Shown here one piece after another: positions 54,291-64,000 of a DNA stretch of 64,000 bases. Position numbers and translations under genes: made by a program. Below the pieces are notes generated by a model. The model saw only the letters and a program-made list of their open reading frames with translations. It ran no database searches and was not told the origin of the DNA. Positions within the stretch are counted from its first letter, which is position 1, and every line of letters begins with the position of its first letter. This DNA is from Liolophura sinensis (Eukaryota > Mollusca > Polyplacophora > Chitonida > Chitonidae), in contig NC_088305.1 of the NCBI RefSeq assembly GCF_032854445.1, positions 23,779,400-23,843,399 of the forward strand, written 5' to 3'.

Positions 54291-56660
54291 CTTCCACTCA
54301 CACCCCACTAGTGTGGAGCCTCACTGAGTCGCAAGCCTCATGATGGCTTCTTCCGTTTTAATATCTTTCGTGAGATCACGCGTGTCAGGAAAAGTCTGCT
54401 CTTCAGTGAAATTCTGGGCTTGCCCACCGCTCTGTTGTTCAGCGAACTTCCTGCTAATTTCTATATGTGCATAGACGACTCTGGTTAATAATACAGATAC
54501 TATGTGTACCCAGCGCAGCGGACAAAATGCACTGTCACGTGCAAGTCAGATTCGCTGTAACCATAAGACAATTAGGTGTGAAGTTTATCACATGGGAATG
54601 GGTGTAGACATAACTAGCTATGTTGGTGTTGAGCTAACATAAAGACTAAAGTTTGAATTGAATATATGTTTACTGTGTGGTTATAGTATATACTTATTGT
54701 TGTATGGTTATAGTATATGTTTATTGTTGTATGGTTATGGTATATGTTTATCGTTGTATGGTTATAGTATATGTTTATTGTTGTGTGGTTATAGTATATG
54801 TTTATTGGTGAATGGCTATGGTGTATGATTATGGTATATCAGAAAGGCTATTAAATTGTACTGAAAGCTGTTTAGGGACCACAGTTTAAACATCCAACTG
54901 AAAATTTAAAAATGACTTCAGACATCCTATTTAAAATTGTGTTTAAAAGTGTGTTAACTGTCATGCGCGAGATTATCCAGTACATCGTACGACCTGAGTG
55001 AGTTATAACTGTAGGTATATGGAGGTACCCATGCATACTTAGCAATACATATACCAGCTAAGAGCTGTGTAGTTGTTGACTGCTGGTGCTTGCAGTCCAG
55101 ACATGAATAATTAAAGCTGAGAGCGCTTTTGTAGTCATGTATGCGCATATATCTGTACTATAACGGTCAAATGTCAAGTTTTAAATATTAACCGTCTGTT
55201 TAACCAAAATAGCTAGAGAGGAAGATGCATGCATTGTTATGTGTGTGAAATATTTTCATGTCAGCACCTGTATGTTTGAGATAGGACTATTTCAGGCCAT
55301 CTAGACCTTATCAGTGGTAGATATATACATGTATATGTACTTATAAATTTATAGGCCTATGTATTTGTCTCTATGTATGTGCGTACGTGTGTCCGTGATA
55401 CAGGCGAATCCTGCCGGGCGAGGTTATCACCAGCCTTTGTATAGGTACACTGGAACTTGCAGTGGATCTGTGGCATGCGCATGTATGCCTATAGATGTTG
55501 TGTAGAAGATATACCCCGCCGAGTGTGTGGTTTATTATGGTACAGACCCGGACACTTGTAAACACTGTGTGATGAATATGCGTAGGACTTCAACAATCGC
55601 GAGCAATATGTAAACTACATGTGTGTAGGACTACAGCATAACGAACAGGACGCGCGTGCGAAGTGTATGTAGGCCTATTACCGGTGAAAAAGCACATGTA
55701 ACTGTGCAATTAAGTCCGGGATGCGCAGGAAGGTTGATTTGATATACATACAAAGTAAAATCATTGGAGACGGCTTAACTATCTGCGGACTTCATACCAG
55801 CTCTGCCAGGTTTAAAAAGAGGATTATTAAATTGTTGACAACAACGGACGAACCTCAAACTCCATCGTGAACCTAACAATCGAGACGCAATACTTCCGCG
55901 TACTCGATGTTACATGTATATATATATTTTACATGCATACACACGCTGTTGAATTATCCCGTCCCTCCTAAGGGCAATGAATGTATATATAGCGTGCCTG
56001 TCTCCGTCAGAATTTGATTGGATTTCAAAGCACATGGCACAGGTGACTGCTATGTATTTTATAGGCACATCTACATGTTAGTCAGTTAGGGCGTAAAGGC
56101 ATACTGTAGGACAACGTGTGGTGTTTGCGGCGTCCAGTGAGAATACCTTATATGTAATAAGGACAGCGGGAATAAGGGACGGACTTTGAAACAGTCTTGT
56201 GTTGGGAACCGATTAACCGTGACTCTGTGGTTCCGGAACAACTCAGTCCACACAGCTGTGGTGACAAAAAGAGCGAGAGAATCAGTCAAAAAGAAAGACG
56301 GGTGAAATGTATTTATGAATGTATAGCATTGTCGTGAGTGTAGAAGTCTACGTACACTGTAGCCTATAGTTTGCATACAGGCGGAGTTTGTATAGCATTT
56401 GTAGCTTACAATGTTGTCAGTAAAGACGACCACCTAGACCAAAGTTCATGCGGGTCGCTGGGAAGGCACTCCTTCCTCTATCAAACTGTACTTATTCTCT
56501 ACCAAACTATACGTGTTCTGACGTAATCGCTTCAAGAAATGTCCATCATGTCTTACAAAAGCCAAAAAGTTCAGGCCTTACCCTTTATCTCTGACGGTTT
56601 ACCTTAAGGTCTTCTCAAGTAGTTTGCTGTCTTTCCTGTGCGGCCGGCGACTGGGTGACC
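54291..56660. other. Intergenic DNA with one short tandem repeat
   Basis: At 54660-54850 a 27-bp unit ('gtatggttatagtatatg' plus 'tttattgtt') occurs about six times. No coding exon is seen in the rest, although a TATA-like stretch is present near 55983. Confidence 0.5.
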
Positions 56661-56664
56661 CACC

Positions 56665-56673
56665 TATTTATAA
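56665..56673 (+). promoter_or_regulatory. TATA box of a possible fourth gene
   Basis: TATTTATAA, in a locally GC-richer segment. About 80 bp later comes a good splice donor (AACAG|GTGAGT at 56751/56752). The layout fits a promoter and a short first exon. Confidence 0.35.
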
Positions 56674-56694
56674 TCAGCCACACCTCCACGCAGG

Positions 56695-56751
56695 GACTGA
56701 CGCGCGGAGGATTTACAGGTAGTCGCTGAGAAGACTACAGAGTTGTAACAG
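56695..56751 (+). other. Possible untranslated first exon
   Basis: About 57 nt between the expected transcription start and the donor AACAG|GTGAGT; no ATG in it. No downstream coding exon was found in the window, so the gene, if real, continues to the right or has short exons I could not recognise. Confidence 0.25.
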
Positions 56752-56924
56752 GTGAGTGCTAACGATCTCTTCAGACTACGGAGGTATAAATCTTTGTGAA
56801 TTGTTACTGTGCGTGGTGAATTTGCTATTCGGATTCCCACACTGATTTTCATGTTAATTCATATCGGACTTTCACTTTCATGTTACTCTGGTGTAAGGCA
56901 AAAACGCTGCTGTGTGGAGGAGAC

Positions 56925-57160
56925 AGGACAGGGGTGGGCAGCCTGGCGTCACCGATTTCGGTATAATGTCCCTGGTTGGGGTGTCATGTCTGGCGTGTTC
57001 GGTATCATAATTCAGTACCGCCAGCGCTTTGGCAGCACGATACTGCCACAAGCAGACACAGTATGTACATATGTACACACACACCTAAGGACTCGTCGTC
57101 ATCATCTCGCTGAAAACTTGTTAAACATGACGTTAAACCCCAAGCATACATGCATACGTA
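56925..57160 (+). repeat. SINE-D
   Basis: 'ataatgtccctggttggggt', 'gtcatgtctggcgtgttcgg' and 'gacgttaaaccccaagcata' match the SINE-D body and end; the head is missing. Confidence 0.78.
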
Positions 57161-57299
57161 CATACTTGCCATAGTAATAATATTTTCTACATAACTTATA
57201 TGTAGTTGTAACACAATTTACATGACGTACCACTGTCACAGAAAGCAAGATGTGTCTAATGAAGTGTGGTTCGCAATCACAGAAGTTAAGCGGAACATG

Positions 57300-59960
57300 T
57301 GTGAGGTTTACTTATAGGGAACGACGTCTGAGAATACCGAAGGAATGAAGGGTGAAGTTTTCTGAGGGAATATGAACGGTTGATGAGGGAACGACGTATG
57401 AGAGTACTGAGGGAATGGGAAGTGGAATTTTCTGAGGGAATGAGGAGTGGAGTTTACCTAAGGAATGAGGAGTGGAGTTTACCGAAGGAATGAGGAGTGG
57501 AGCGAAAATGAGGAGTGGAGTTTACCGAGGGAATAAGGAGTGAAGTTTTCTGAGGGAATATGAACGGTTGATAAGGGAACGACGTATGAGTGTACTGAGG
57601 GAATGAGAAGTGGAATTTTCTGAGGGAATGAGGAGTGGAGTTTACCTAAGGAATTAGGAGTGGAGTTTACCGAAGGAATGAGGAGTGGAGTGAAAATGAG
57701 GAGTGGAGTTTACCGAGGGAATGAGGAGTGAAGTTTTCTGAGGGAATATGAACGGTTGATAAGGGTACGACGTATGAGTGTACTGAGGGAATGAGAAGTG
57801 GAATTTTCTGAGGGAATGAGGAATGGAGTTTACCGAGGGTATGAGGAGTGGAGTAAAAATGAGGAGTGGAGTTTACCGAGGGAATGAGGAGTGGAGTTTA
57901 CTGAGCGAAGGAGGAGTGGCGTTTTCTGCGGAAATATGGGTAGTTGGTGAGGGAATATGGATGGTGGGTGATTAAACAACGTCTGAGAATACCGAGGGAA
58001 TGAGGAGTGGAGTTTACTGAGCGAAGGAGGAGTGGCGTTTTCTGCGGAAATATGGGTAGTTGGTGAGGGAATATGGATGGTGGGTGATTAAACAACGTCT
58101 GAGAATACCGAGGGAATGAGGAGTGGAGTTTACTGAGGGAATATTGGTGATTGGTGAGGGAACGTCGTCTGAGACTACGGAGGGAATGAGGTGTGGAGCT
58201 TACTGGGGGAATATGGATGGTTGGTGAGAGAACGACGTATGAGAGTACTGAGGGAATGAGAAGTGGAATTTTCTGAGGGAATGAGGAACGACGTCTGAGG
58301 CTACGGAGGGAATGAGGGGTAAAGTTTACTGAGGGACTGAGGAGTAGAGTTTACTGAAGGAATGAGGAGAGAAGCTTACTGAGGGAATGAAGTGTGGAGC
58401 TTACTGAGGGAATATAGGTGATTGGTGAGAGAACGACGTATGAGAGCACTGAGGGAATGAGAAGTGGAATTTTCTGAGGGAATGAGGAGTGAAGTTTCCG
58501 AGGGAATGAGGAGTAGAGTTTACTAAGGGAATGAGGAGTGGAGTTTACTAAGGGAATGAAGAGTGGAGTTTACTGAGGGAATGAAGAGTAGAGTTTATTG
58601 TGGGAATGAAGAGTGGGGTTTACTGAGGGAATGAGGAGTGTAGTTTACGAGGGAATGAAGATTTGGGTTAACTGAGGGAATGAGGAGGTGAATTTATTGA
58701 GGGAATGAAGAGTGGGATTTACTGAGGGAATGAGGAGGCGAATTTACTAAGGGAATGAGGAGTAGAGTTTACTGAGGGAATGAAGAGTGGGGTTTACTGA
58801 GGGAATGAGGAGGTGAATTTACTGAGAGAATGAGGAGTAGAGTTTACTGAAGGAATGAGGAGTGGAGTGTATGAGGGAATGGGGAGTGGAGTTTCCTAAG
58901 GGAATGAGGAGTGGAGTTTTCTGAGAGAATGAGGAGTGGAGTTTACTGAGGGAATGATGAGTGGAGTTTACGAGGGAATATGGATGTTTGGTGAGAGAAA
59001 GCCGCCTGAAAGTACTGAAAGAATGAAGAGTGGATTTTACTTAGGGATTGAGGAGTGGAATTTACTGAGGGAATGAGGAGCGGAGTTTACTGTGGGAATG
59101 AGGAGTGGGGTTTACTGAGGGAATGAGGAGGTGAATTTACCGAGAGAATGAGGAGTACAGTTTACTGAAGGAATGAGGAGTGGGGTTTATGAGGGAACGG
59201 GGAGTGGAGTTTCCTAAGGCAATGAGGAGTAGAGTTTACTGAGAGAATGAGGAGTGGAGTTTACTAAGGGAATGATGAGTGGAGTTTACGAGGGAATATG
59301 GATGGTTGGTGAGAGAAAGCCGCCTGAAAGTATTGAAAGAATGAAGAGTGGATTTTACTTAGGGATTGAGGATTGGAATTTACTGAGGGAATGAGGAGCG
59401 AAGTTTACTGTGGGAATGAAGAGTGGGGTTTACTGAGGGAATGAGGAGGTGAATTTACCGAGAGAATGAGGAGTAGAGTTTACTGAGGGAATGAGGAGTG
59501 GGGTTTATGAGGGAACGGGGAGTGGAGTTTTCTAAGGGAATGAGGAGTGGAGTTTACTGAGGGAATGATGAGTGGACTTTACGAGGGAATATGGATGTTT
59601 GGTGAGAGAAAGCCGCTTGAGAGTACTGAAATAATGAGGAGTGGATTTTACTAAGGGATTGAGGAGTGGAGTTTACTGAGAGAATGAGGAGTGGAGTTTA
59701 CTGAGGGAATGAGGAGTGGAGTTTACGAGGAAATATGGATGGTTGGTGAGAGAAAGCCGCCTGAGAGCACTGAAAGAATGAAGAGTGGATTTTACTAAGG
59801 GATTGAGGAGTGAAGTTTACTGTGGGAATGAGGAGTGGAGTTTACTGGGGGAATGAGAAGTGGAGTTTAGTTGGGGATTGAGGAGCGGAGTTTACAGGGG
59901 GAATGGGGGGCAGAGTTTAGTGAGGAAATATGAGTGGTTACATAGGGAACGACGTCTGGT
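57300..59960. repeat. 2.7-kb minisatellite, about 25-bp unit, purine-rich strand
   Basis: The basic unit is 'gggaatgaggagtggagttt' plus 'actga'. Larger blocks are interspersed: a 'gaacgacgtatgag' block about every 190 bp near 57380-57770, a 116-bp direct duplication (57901 and 58017), and a 'gagagaaagccgcctgaaag' block at 59001, 59319, 59612 and 59756. Cytosine is rare on the plus strand throughout. Confidence 0.95.
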
Positions 59961-60528
59961 AGTACCGAGGGAATATTATGTTTTACGGAGAGAGGTAGGA
60001 ATAAGGAAAGGACTATTTCTCGCGGAGGTACAATACCTATGGAATAATTGTAAATATGTTCAGTAGTGAATATGTCCATTACTGACAGTTTATCATACTT
60101 GTGTATTCCCTCTCGAATGTGTTTACGTGGGTTAGCCGGCCCAGGGCACTTAACCGTGAACTGTCAATGTCACTCTGGGGTCAGGCGGATCGGGTTGCTA
60201 CCTGAAGGATGCAGGGTAGCCCGGCATTGTTAGTTTAGCACTAACGCATGTATTTCCCTGTAAGAAAAATAAAATACAGCGTGGAGAGTAAACCAGAACG
60301 GGGATGACGGTATGACAGTTGGCAAATAATCGCACGCATTCGGTGCAATTCGACCATTTGTCATCTTACCTCAATTTTATTCAAACTGTTCATATAAATA
60401 CTTAATTAATGTAAACTTATACAGCCCCACCCCCAGCTCCATGGCTTAAACAGAATTAAGTTCAAAATGTAATGCTGTTTGTTACATTTTTCTAGACGTC
60501 GATGTTCTAGAATTACTCTTGGTACTGT
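59961..60528. other. Spacer between array and SINE cluster
   Basis: No gene or repeat family recognised. Confidence 0.4.
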
Positions 60529-60833
60529 TGACCGGCCCCGATAGCACAGTTGGTGAAGCGTCCGCTTCAGGAGCGGTAGGTCCAGGGTCAATCCTGGGTC
60601 GAGTCACAGTTAAGACTTTCAAAAAGAGAAAGTTGTAACTTTCTCGTGAAGCGGATAGTGCAACGACTGGATGTCCCGTGTCCGTATAATGGCTCGGGCG
60701 GGGCCGCTTACTTGCACCAGATAAAATAGCGCTGGAAATCAGTCCTGCAGTTAGGAGGCACATTACATGCACTCTAAGGATTCCTGAAAAATTGTTATGT
60801 ACGACGTTAAACAACAAGCACTCATTCACTCTA
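60529..60833 (+). repeat. SINE-B, full-length, with target-site duplication
   Basis: Head 'ggccccgatagcacagttgg', 'gggtcgagtcac', core, and 'gacgttaaacaacaagcact' end. GGTACTGT flanks it at 60521-60528 and 60834-60841. An internal deletion relative to the 23293 copy is present. Confidence 0.9.
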
Positions 60834-60962
60834 GGTACTGTATTGTCATCTTCTTTCATACACAGTCTCACGAATGGATATGGTTACCGTCGGGCCTGCG
60901 AAGAAACAAGATGGAATTATGTATTCCGCATAGGTACCATCTCCTAACAATTAAGCACACTG

Positions 60963-61133
60963 CGGTCAGAGCCCGGGGGGTATTCCACGACCATCCGCAG
61001 GCTTATGCCAGATCTTCCCCGCGTACTGCCGGAGAGGAAGCCAGCATGAGCTGGACTTGAACTCACAGCGACCGCATTGGTGGAAGGCTGCTGGGTCATC
61101 ACGCTGCGCTAGCGCGCTAACCAACTGAGCCCC
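60963..61133 (-). repeat. SINE-A 5' half (minus strand)
   Basis: 'cgaccatccgcaggcttatg', 'gccggagaggaagccagcat', and head complement 'gctagcgcgctaaccaactg'. The 3' half is missing. Confidence 0.88.
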
Positions 61134-61304
61134 ATGAAAAATGAATGTTTTATTTCAAGATTTCAGAAAAAAACAATGGGAAAGATGTAGAGAATAACCG
61201 AAATGTGCAAATCTAAAGCAAAGGTTTCGGTGAAAAATAAATAATGAAATGACAAGTAGTGAAGAAAGAATATAAGGACGGATGATAGTAATCCAAATCA
61301 CAAA

Positions 61305-61640
61305 TCCCAGAGTGAGTGCGTAAGTGGGTTCTCGTCGTACCTAACCATCTTTCAGTCATATGACGACAAAAGAGCCCTTAAAGTGCATGTAATGTGCCTC
61401 CTTGTTGCAGGACGAATTTCCACCCCTCTTTTACTTAGAGCTGCTTCACTGAGAAGCCCGCCCGAGCCATTATACTGATACGGGTCAAGCAGTCGTTGCT
61501 CTACCCCTTCGTGCTGAACGCCAAGCGGGGAAGTTACAACGCCCTCTTTTAATGTCTTAGGTGTGACGTGACTGAGGTTTGACCCTGGATCCACCGCCTA
61601 CCGAAGCGGACGCTCTACCAACTGTGCTATCGGGGCCGAT
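61305..61640 (-). repeat. SINE-B, full-length (minus strand)
   Basis: Head complement 'gctctaccaactgtgctatc' near 61610-61630 and tail complement 'gagtgagtgcgtaagtgg' near 61312. It lies opposite in orientation to the 60529 copy. Confidence 0.92.
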
Positions 61641-61984
61641 TAATTAATGAATATGAGTTTCATTAATAGAATTAGTATCGAAGACCACGTCCAAACAGCG
61701 TTTTCTACCTGCAGATTAATTTATATTATTTTAAATCCCTAATTTTCAAATTAGGGCGGTGATGCGTGGAATCTGTATTTTTACCTATACGGCAACCGTG
61801 AATGTCCAGGACAGTGAAAATGTAAGGTTAAATACGCTTATGCACGTCTTGAATGCACTGCTTTTGCTAAGGATTTTCAGGCAAATTTTTGGGCAAAGAA
61901 ATGCTGAAATACCATACTGACTAAACAGGTATTATTCAGTCGAGTACATAGGCTGTGCGCTGTCACATGTCAACCTGTCAGTTT
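61641..61984. other. Spacer, nothing recognised
   Basis: AT-rich, no gene or repeat family recognised. Confidence 0.4.
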
Positions 61985-63180
61985 TCACTTCCGCTGTGTC
62001 GATCAGGCCGTCCATCCGTCCGTCAGTTAGTCAGTTGGTTCGTCCGTCAGTTCCTCAATCAGTCAGTCAGTTACCGCTTGAGTTCATTCACTGGCCGGCC
62101 AGTTCGTCTATTAATTTCTCAATCAGCCAGACAGTTACGACGTGAGCCCATTCACTGGGCGGTCAGTTCGTCAGGTAGTCAGTCACCTACTCTGTTTGTC
62201 ATATAGTCACTCAGTAATCAGGTCAAGTATCCAGTTATCCCCTCTGTCAGGTAGGCAGTCGCCTTCTCTGTTTGTCATATATAGTCACTCAGTAATCAGT
62301 CAGGTATCCAGTTATCCCCTCTGTCAGGTAGTCAGTCGCCTGCTCTGTTTGTCATATTATAGTCATTCAGTAATCAGTCAAGTATCCAATTATCCCCTTT
62401 GTCAGGTAGTCGGTCACCTACTCTGTTTGTCATATATAATCACTCGGTAATCAGTCAAGTATCCAGAATATCCCCTCTGTCAGTTAGTCAGGTAATCAGT
62501 CACCTACTCTGTTTGTCATATATAGTCACTCAGTAATCATTCAGGTATCGTGTTATTCCCTCTGTCAGTTAGTCAGGTAGTCAGTCACTTACTCTGTTTG
62601 TCATATATAGTCACTCAGTAATCAGTCAGGTATCCAGTTATCCCCTGTGTCAGGTAATCAGTCACCTGCTGTGTTTGTCATATATAGTCACTCAATAATC
62701 AGTCAAGTATCCAGCTATCCCCTCTGTCAGTTCGTCAGGTAGTCAGTCCCCCACTCTGTTTGTCATATATAGTCACTCAGTAATCATTCAGGTATCGTGT
62801 TATTCCCTCTGTCAGTTCGTCAGGTAGTCAGTCACTTACTATGTTTGTCATATATAGTCACTCAGTAATCAGTCAAGTATCCAGCTATCCCCTCTGTCAG
62901 TTCGTCAGGTAGTCAGTCCCCCACTCTGTTTGTCATATATAGTCACTCAGTAATCATTCAGGTATCGTGTTATTCCCTCTGTCAGTTCGTCAGGTAGTCA
63001 GTCCCCCACTCTGTTTGTCATATATAGTCACTCAGCAATCATTCAGGTATCGTGTTATTCCCTCTGTCAGTTCGTCAGGTAGTCAGTCCCCCATTCTGTT
63101 TGTCATATATAGTCACTCAGCAATCAGTCAGGTATCCTGTTAGCCTCGCTGTCGTTTAGTCAGTTATTCAGTCAGTAATA
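61985..63180. repeat. Tandem array, about 77-bp unit rich in GTCA motifs
   Basis: The unit contains 'tctgtttgtcatatatagtc', 'actcagtaatcagtcaagta' and 'tccagttatcccctctgtca'. A degenerate GTCAGT-type zone (61990-62180) leads in. From about 62470 on, two unit variants ('caagtatccagctatc' and 'caggtatcgtgttattcc') occur in longer blocks. Open frames through it are artefacts. Confidence 0.92.
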
Positions 63181-64000
63181 CAGGAAAACCTTAAATCAGT
63201 CTGTTTATCAAACAATCTGTTAACAGCACCTCTGATCAAGTGGAATACTTTAATATTTTATTCTCATTAAAGACTCTTATTACTAATTCCATGCATGCGC
63301 TGTTTGGTTTATTGTAATGAAGTTTAAATTTTGGACACATCATTTCCAGATGTATTGAAGGAGAGAAAAAATGATGTCAGCTCCATTTAAAAGGTTGCAA
63401 ACATCAGTAAATATGGTATTCAGCAGTATTATTCTTTAAGAAGAAAGAGATACGTATAATAAATACCACTTGGTATAATTGATGTGCGACGTATTAAAAG
63501 CATAAATATTCTCTAGTTAGTTTTTGATGCATGTCAAATGATCTTATTTCTGCTAGAATTTGGTGTTTTCTCCAAAAATGTGTTAAACCAGAGTTTTAAT
63601 CATTTTAAATTCTTAGTATATTCATAAAGACATATGTCACATTTCCGACTTAACGCGTGTTTATTAATGTAAACAACAGATTGACATTCAATTGAATTTA
63701 TTTGCAGCATAATTATGTATATGTGTGTTGGACTCCCAATATAGCCCGTGGGGGCCCCAAATACACACCAGCGTACAAACATTATTTTCAGAGTTCATTT
63801 TCTCCTTGACAAAAAGTCGAGTAAATCTTGAAATCCGTATTTACAAATAGTTTTTCTCAACTTTTGTATGTTTCACCTCAGTTAGAGTATCCAGGAACAT
63901 CACTGCAGTAAATGAATAGTATATGGGATAGGTAATCAATCAGGTGTAAATGCTGTGTTAGTCTCATGCCGCCTTCGCACTGAGAGGTCAGATCAAGGAA
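63181..64000. other. Non-coding right flank
   Basis: AT-rich sequence with no recognisable exon, RNA gene or repeat family. Confidence 0.4.

Noticed and set aside
55983-56020. TATA-like stretch as a promoter
   Set aside because: Part of AT-rich, TATA-repeat-like sequence with no start codon or donor at a sensible distance.
56809-57174. 121-codon frame with a signal-peptide-like start
   Set aside because: The second half is translated SINE-D sequence and the start has no support beyond hydrophobicity.
61955-62450. Frames of 83 and 102 codons rich in Ser, Arg and Leu
   Set aside because: Translations of the GTCA-rich tandem array.

Overview
This window is eukaryotic nuclear DNA from a lophotrochozoan, most likely a mollusc. 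The reasons are spliceosomal GT-AG introns, gene density of about one gene per 20 kb, AT-rich non-coding DNA, many tRNA-derived SINE copies of types common in marine molluscs and relatives, and unusually many minisatellites. No bacterial gene structure, CRISPR array or operon is present. The species cannot be named from the sequence alone.

Three protein-coding genes can be reconstructed, all on the plus strand, and each joins into one open frame. (1) 6642-10860 is a two-exon gene for an 894-residue family-B (methuselah-like) 7TM receptor with an N-terminal somatomedin-B domain. It has a TATA box and a short upstream ORF whose stop overlaps the start codon. (2) 17026-31134 is an 11-exon gene for a 275-residue SAP-domain ribonucleoprotein (SARNP/CIP29/Tho1 family, TREX mRNA export) with six RFG modules. 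(3) 40770-48295 is a five-exon gene for a 442-residue BTB-BACK protein resembling the invertebrate serine-enriched protein (gprs), whose BTB fold is split by a basic insert. A fourth gene may begin at about 56665 (TATA box plus an untranslated exon with a splice donor), but no coding exon for it was found.

The rest is repeat-dominated. At least eleven tandem arrays lie at 3217-4025, 13465-14580, 19656-19812, 21409-22600, 25248-25535, 27393-27819, 33010-33840, 35345-35785, 38060-39430, 57300-59960 and 61985-63180. Among them are fourteen copies or fragments of one tRNA-SINE (SINE-A), six of a second (SINE-B), three of a relative of the second (SINE-D) and one tail of a further family. Several have clear target-site duplications. 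A 980-bp element with inverted ends lies in intron 2 of the BTB gene.

The most interesting structure is in the SARNP gene. Two introns hold tandem arrays whose repeat unit is in register with a real splice site. In intron 4 a 135-bp unit copies the end of exon 4 and its GTAAGT donor seven more times, and each unit also holds an acceptor-like site that would define a 21-nt exon which keeps the frame. In intron 8 a 61-bp unit copies the exon-9 acceptor seven more times, usually as CAG|GTAAT, which looks like a recursive (ratchet) splice site. These are predictions from sequence; RNA data would decide whether the sites are used.
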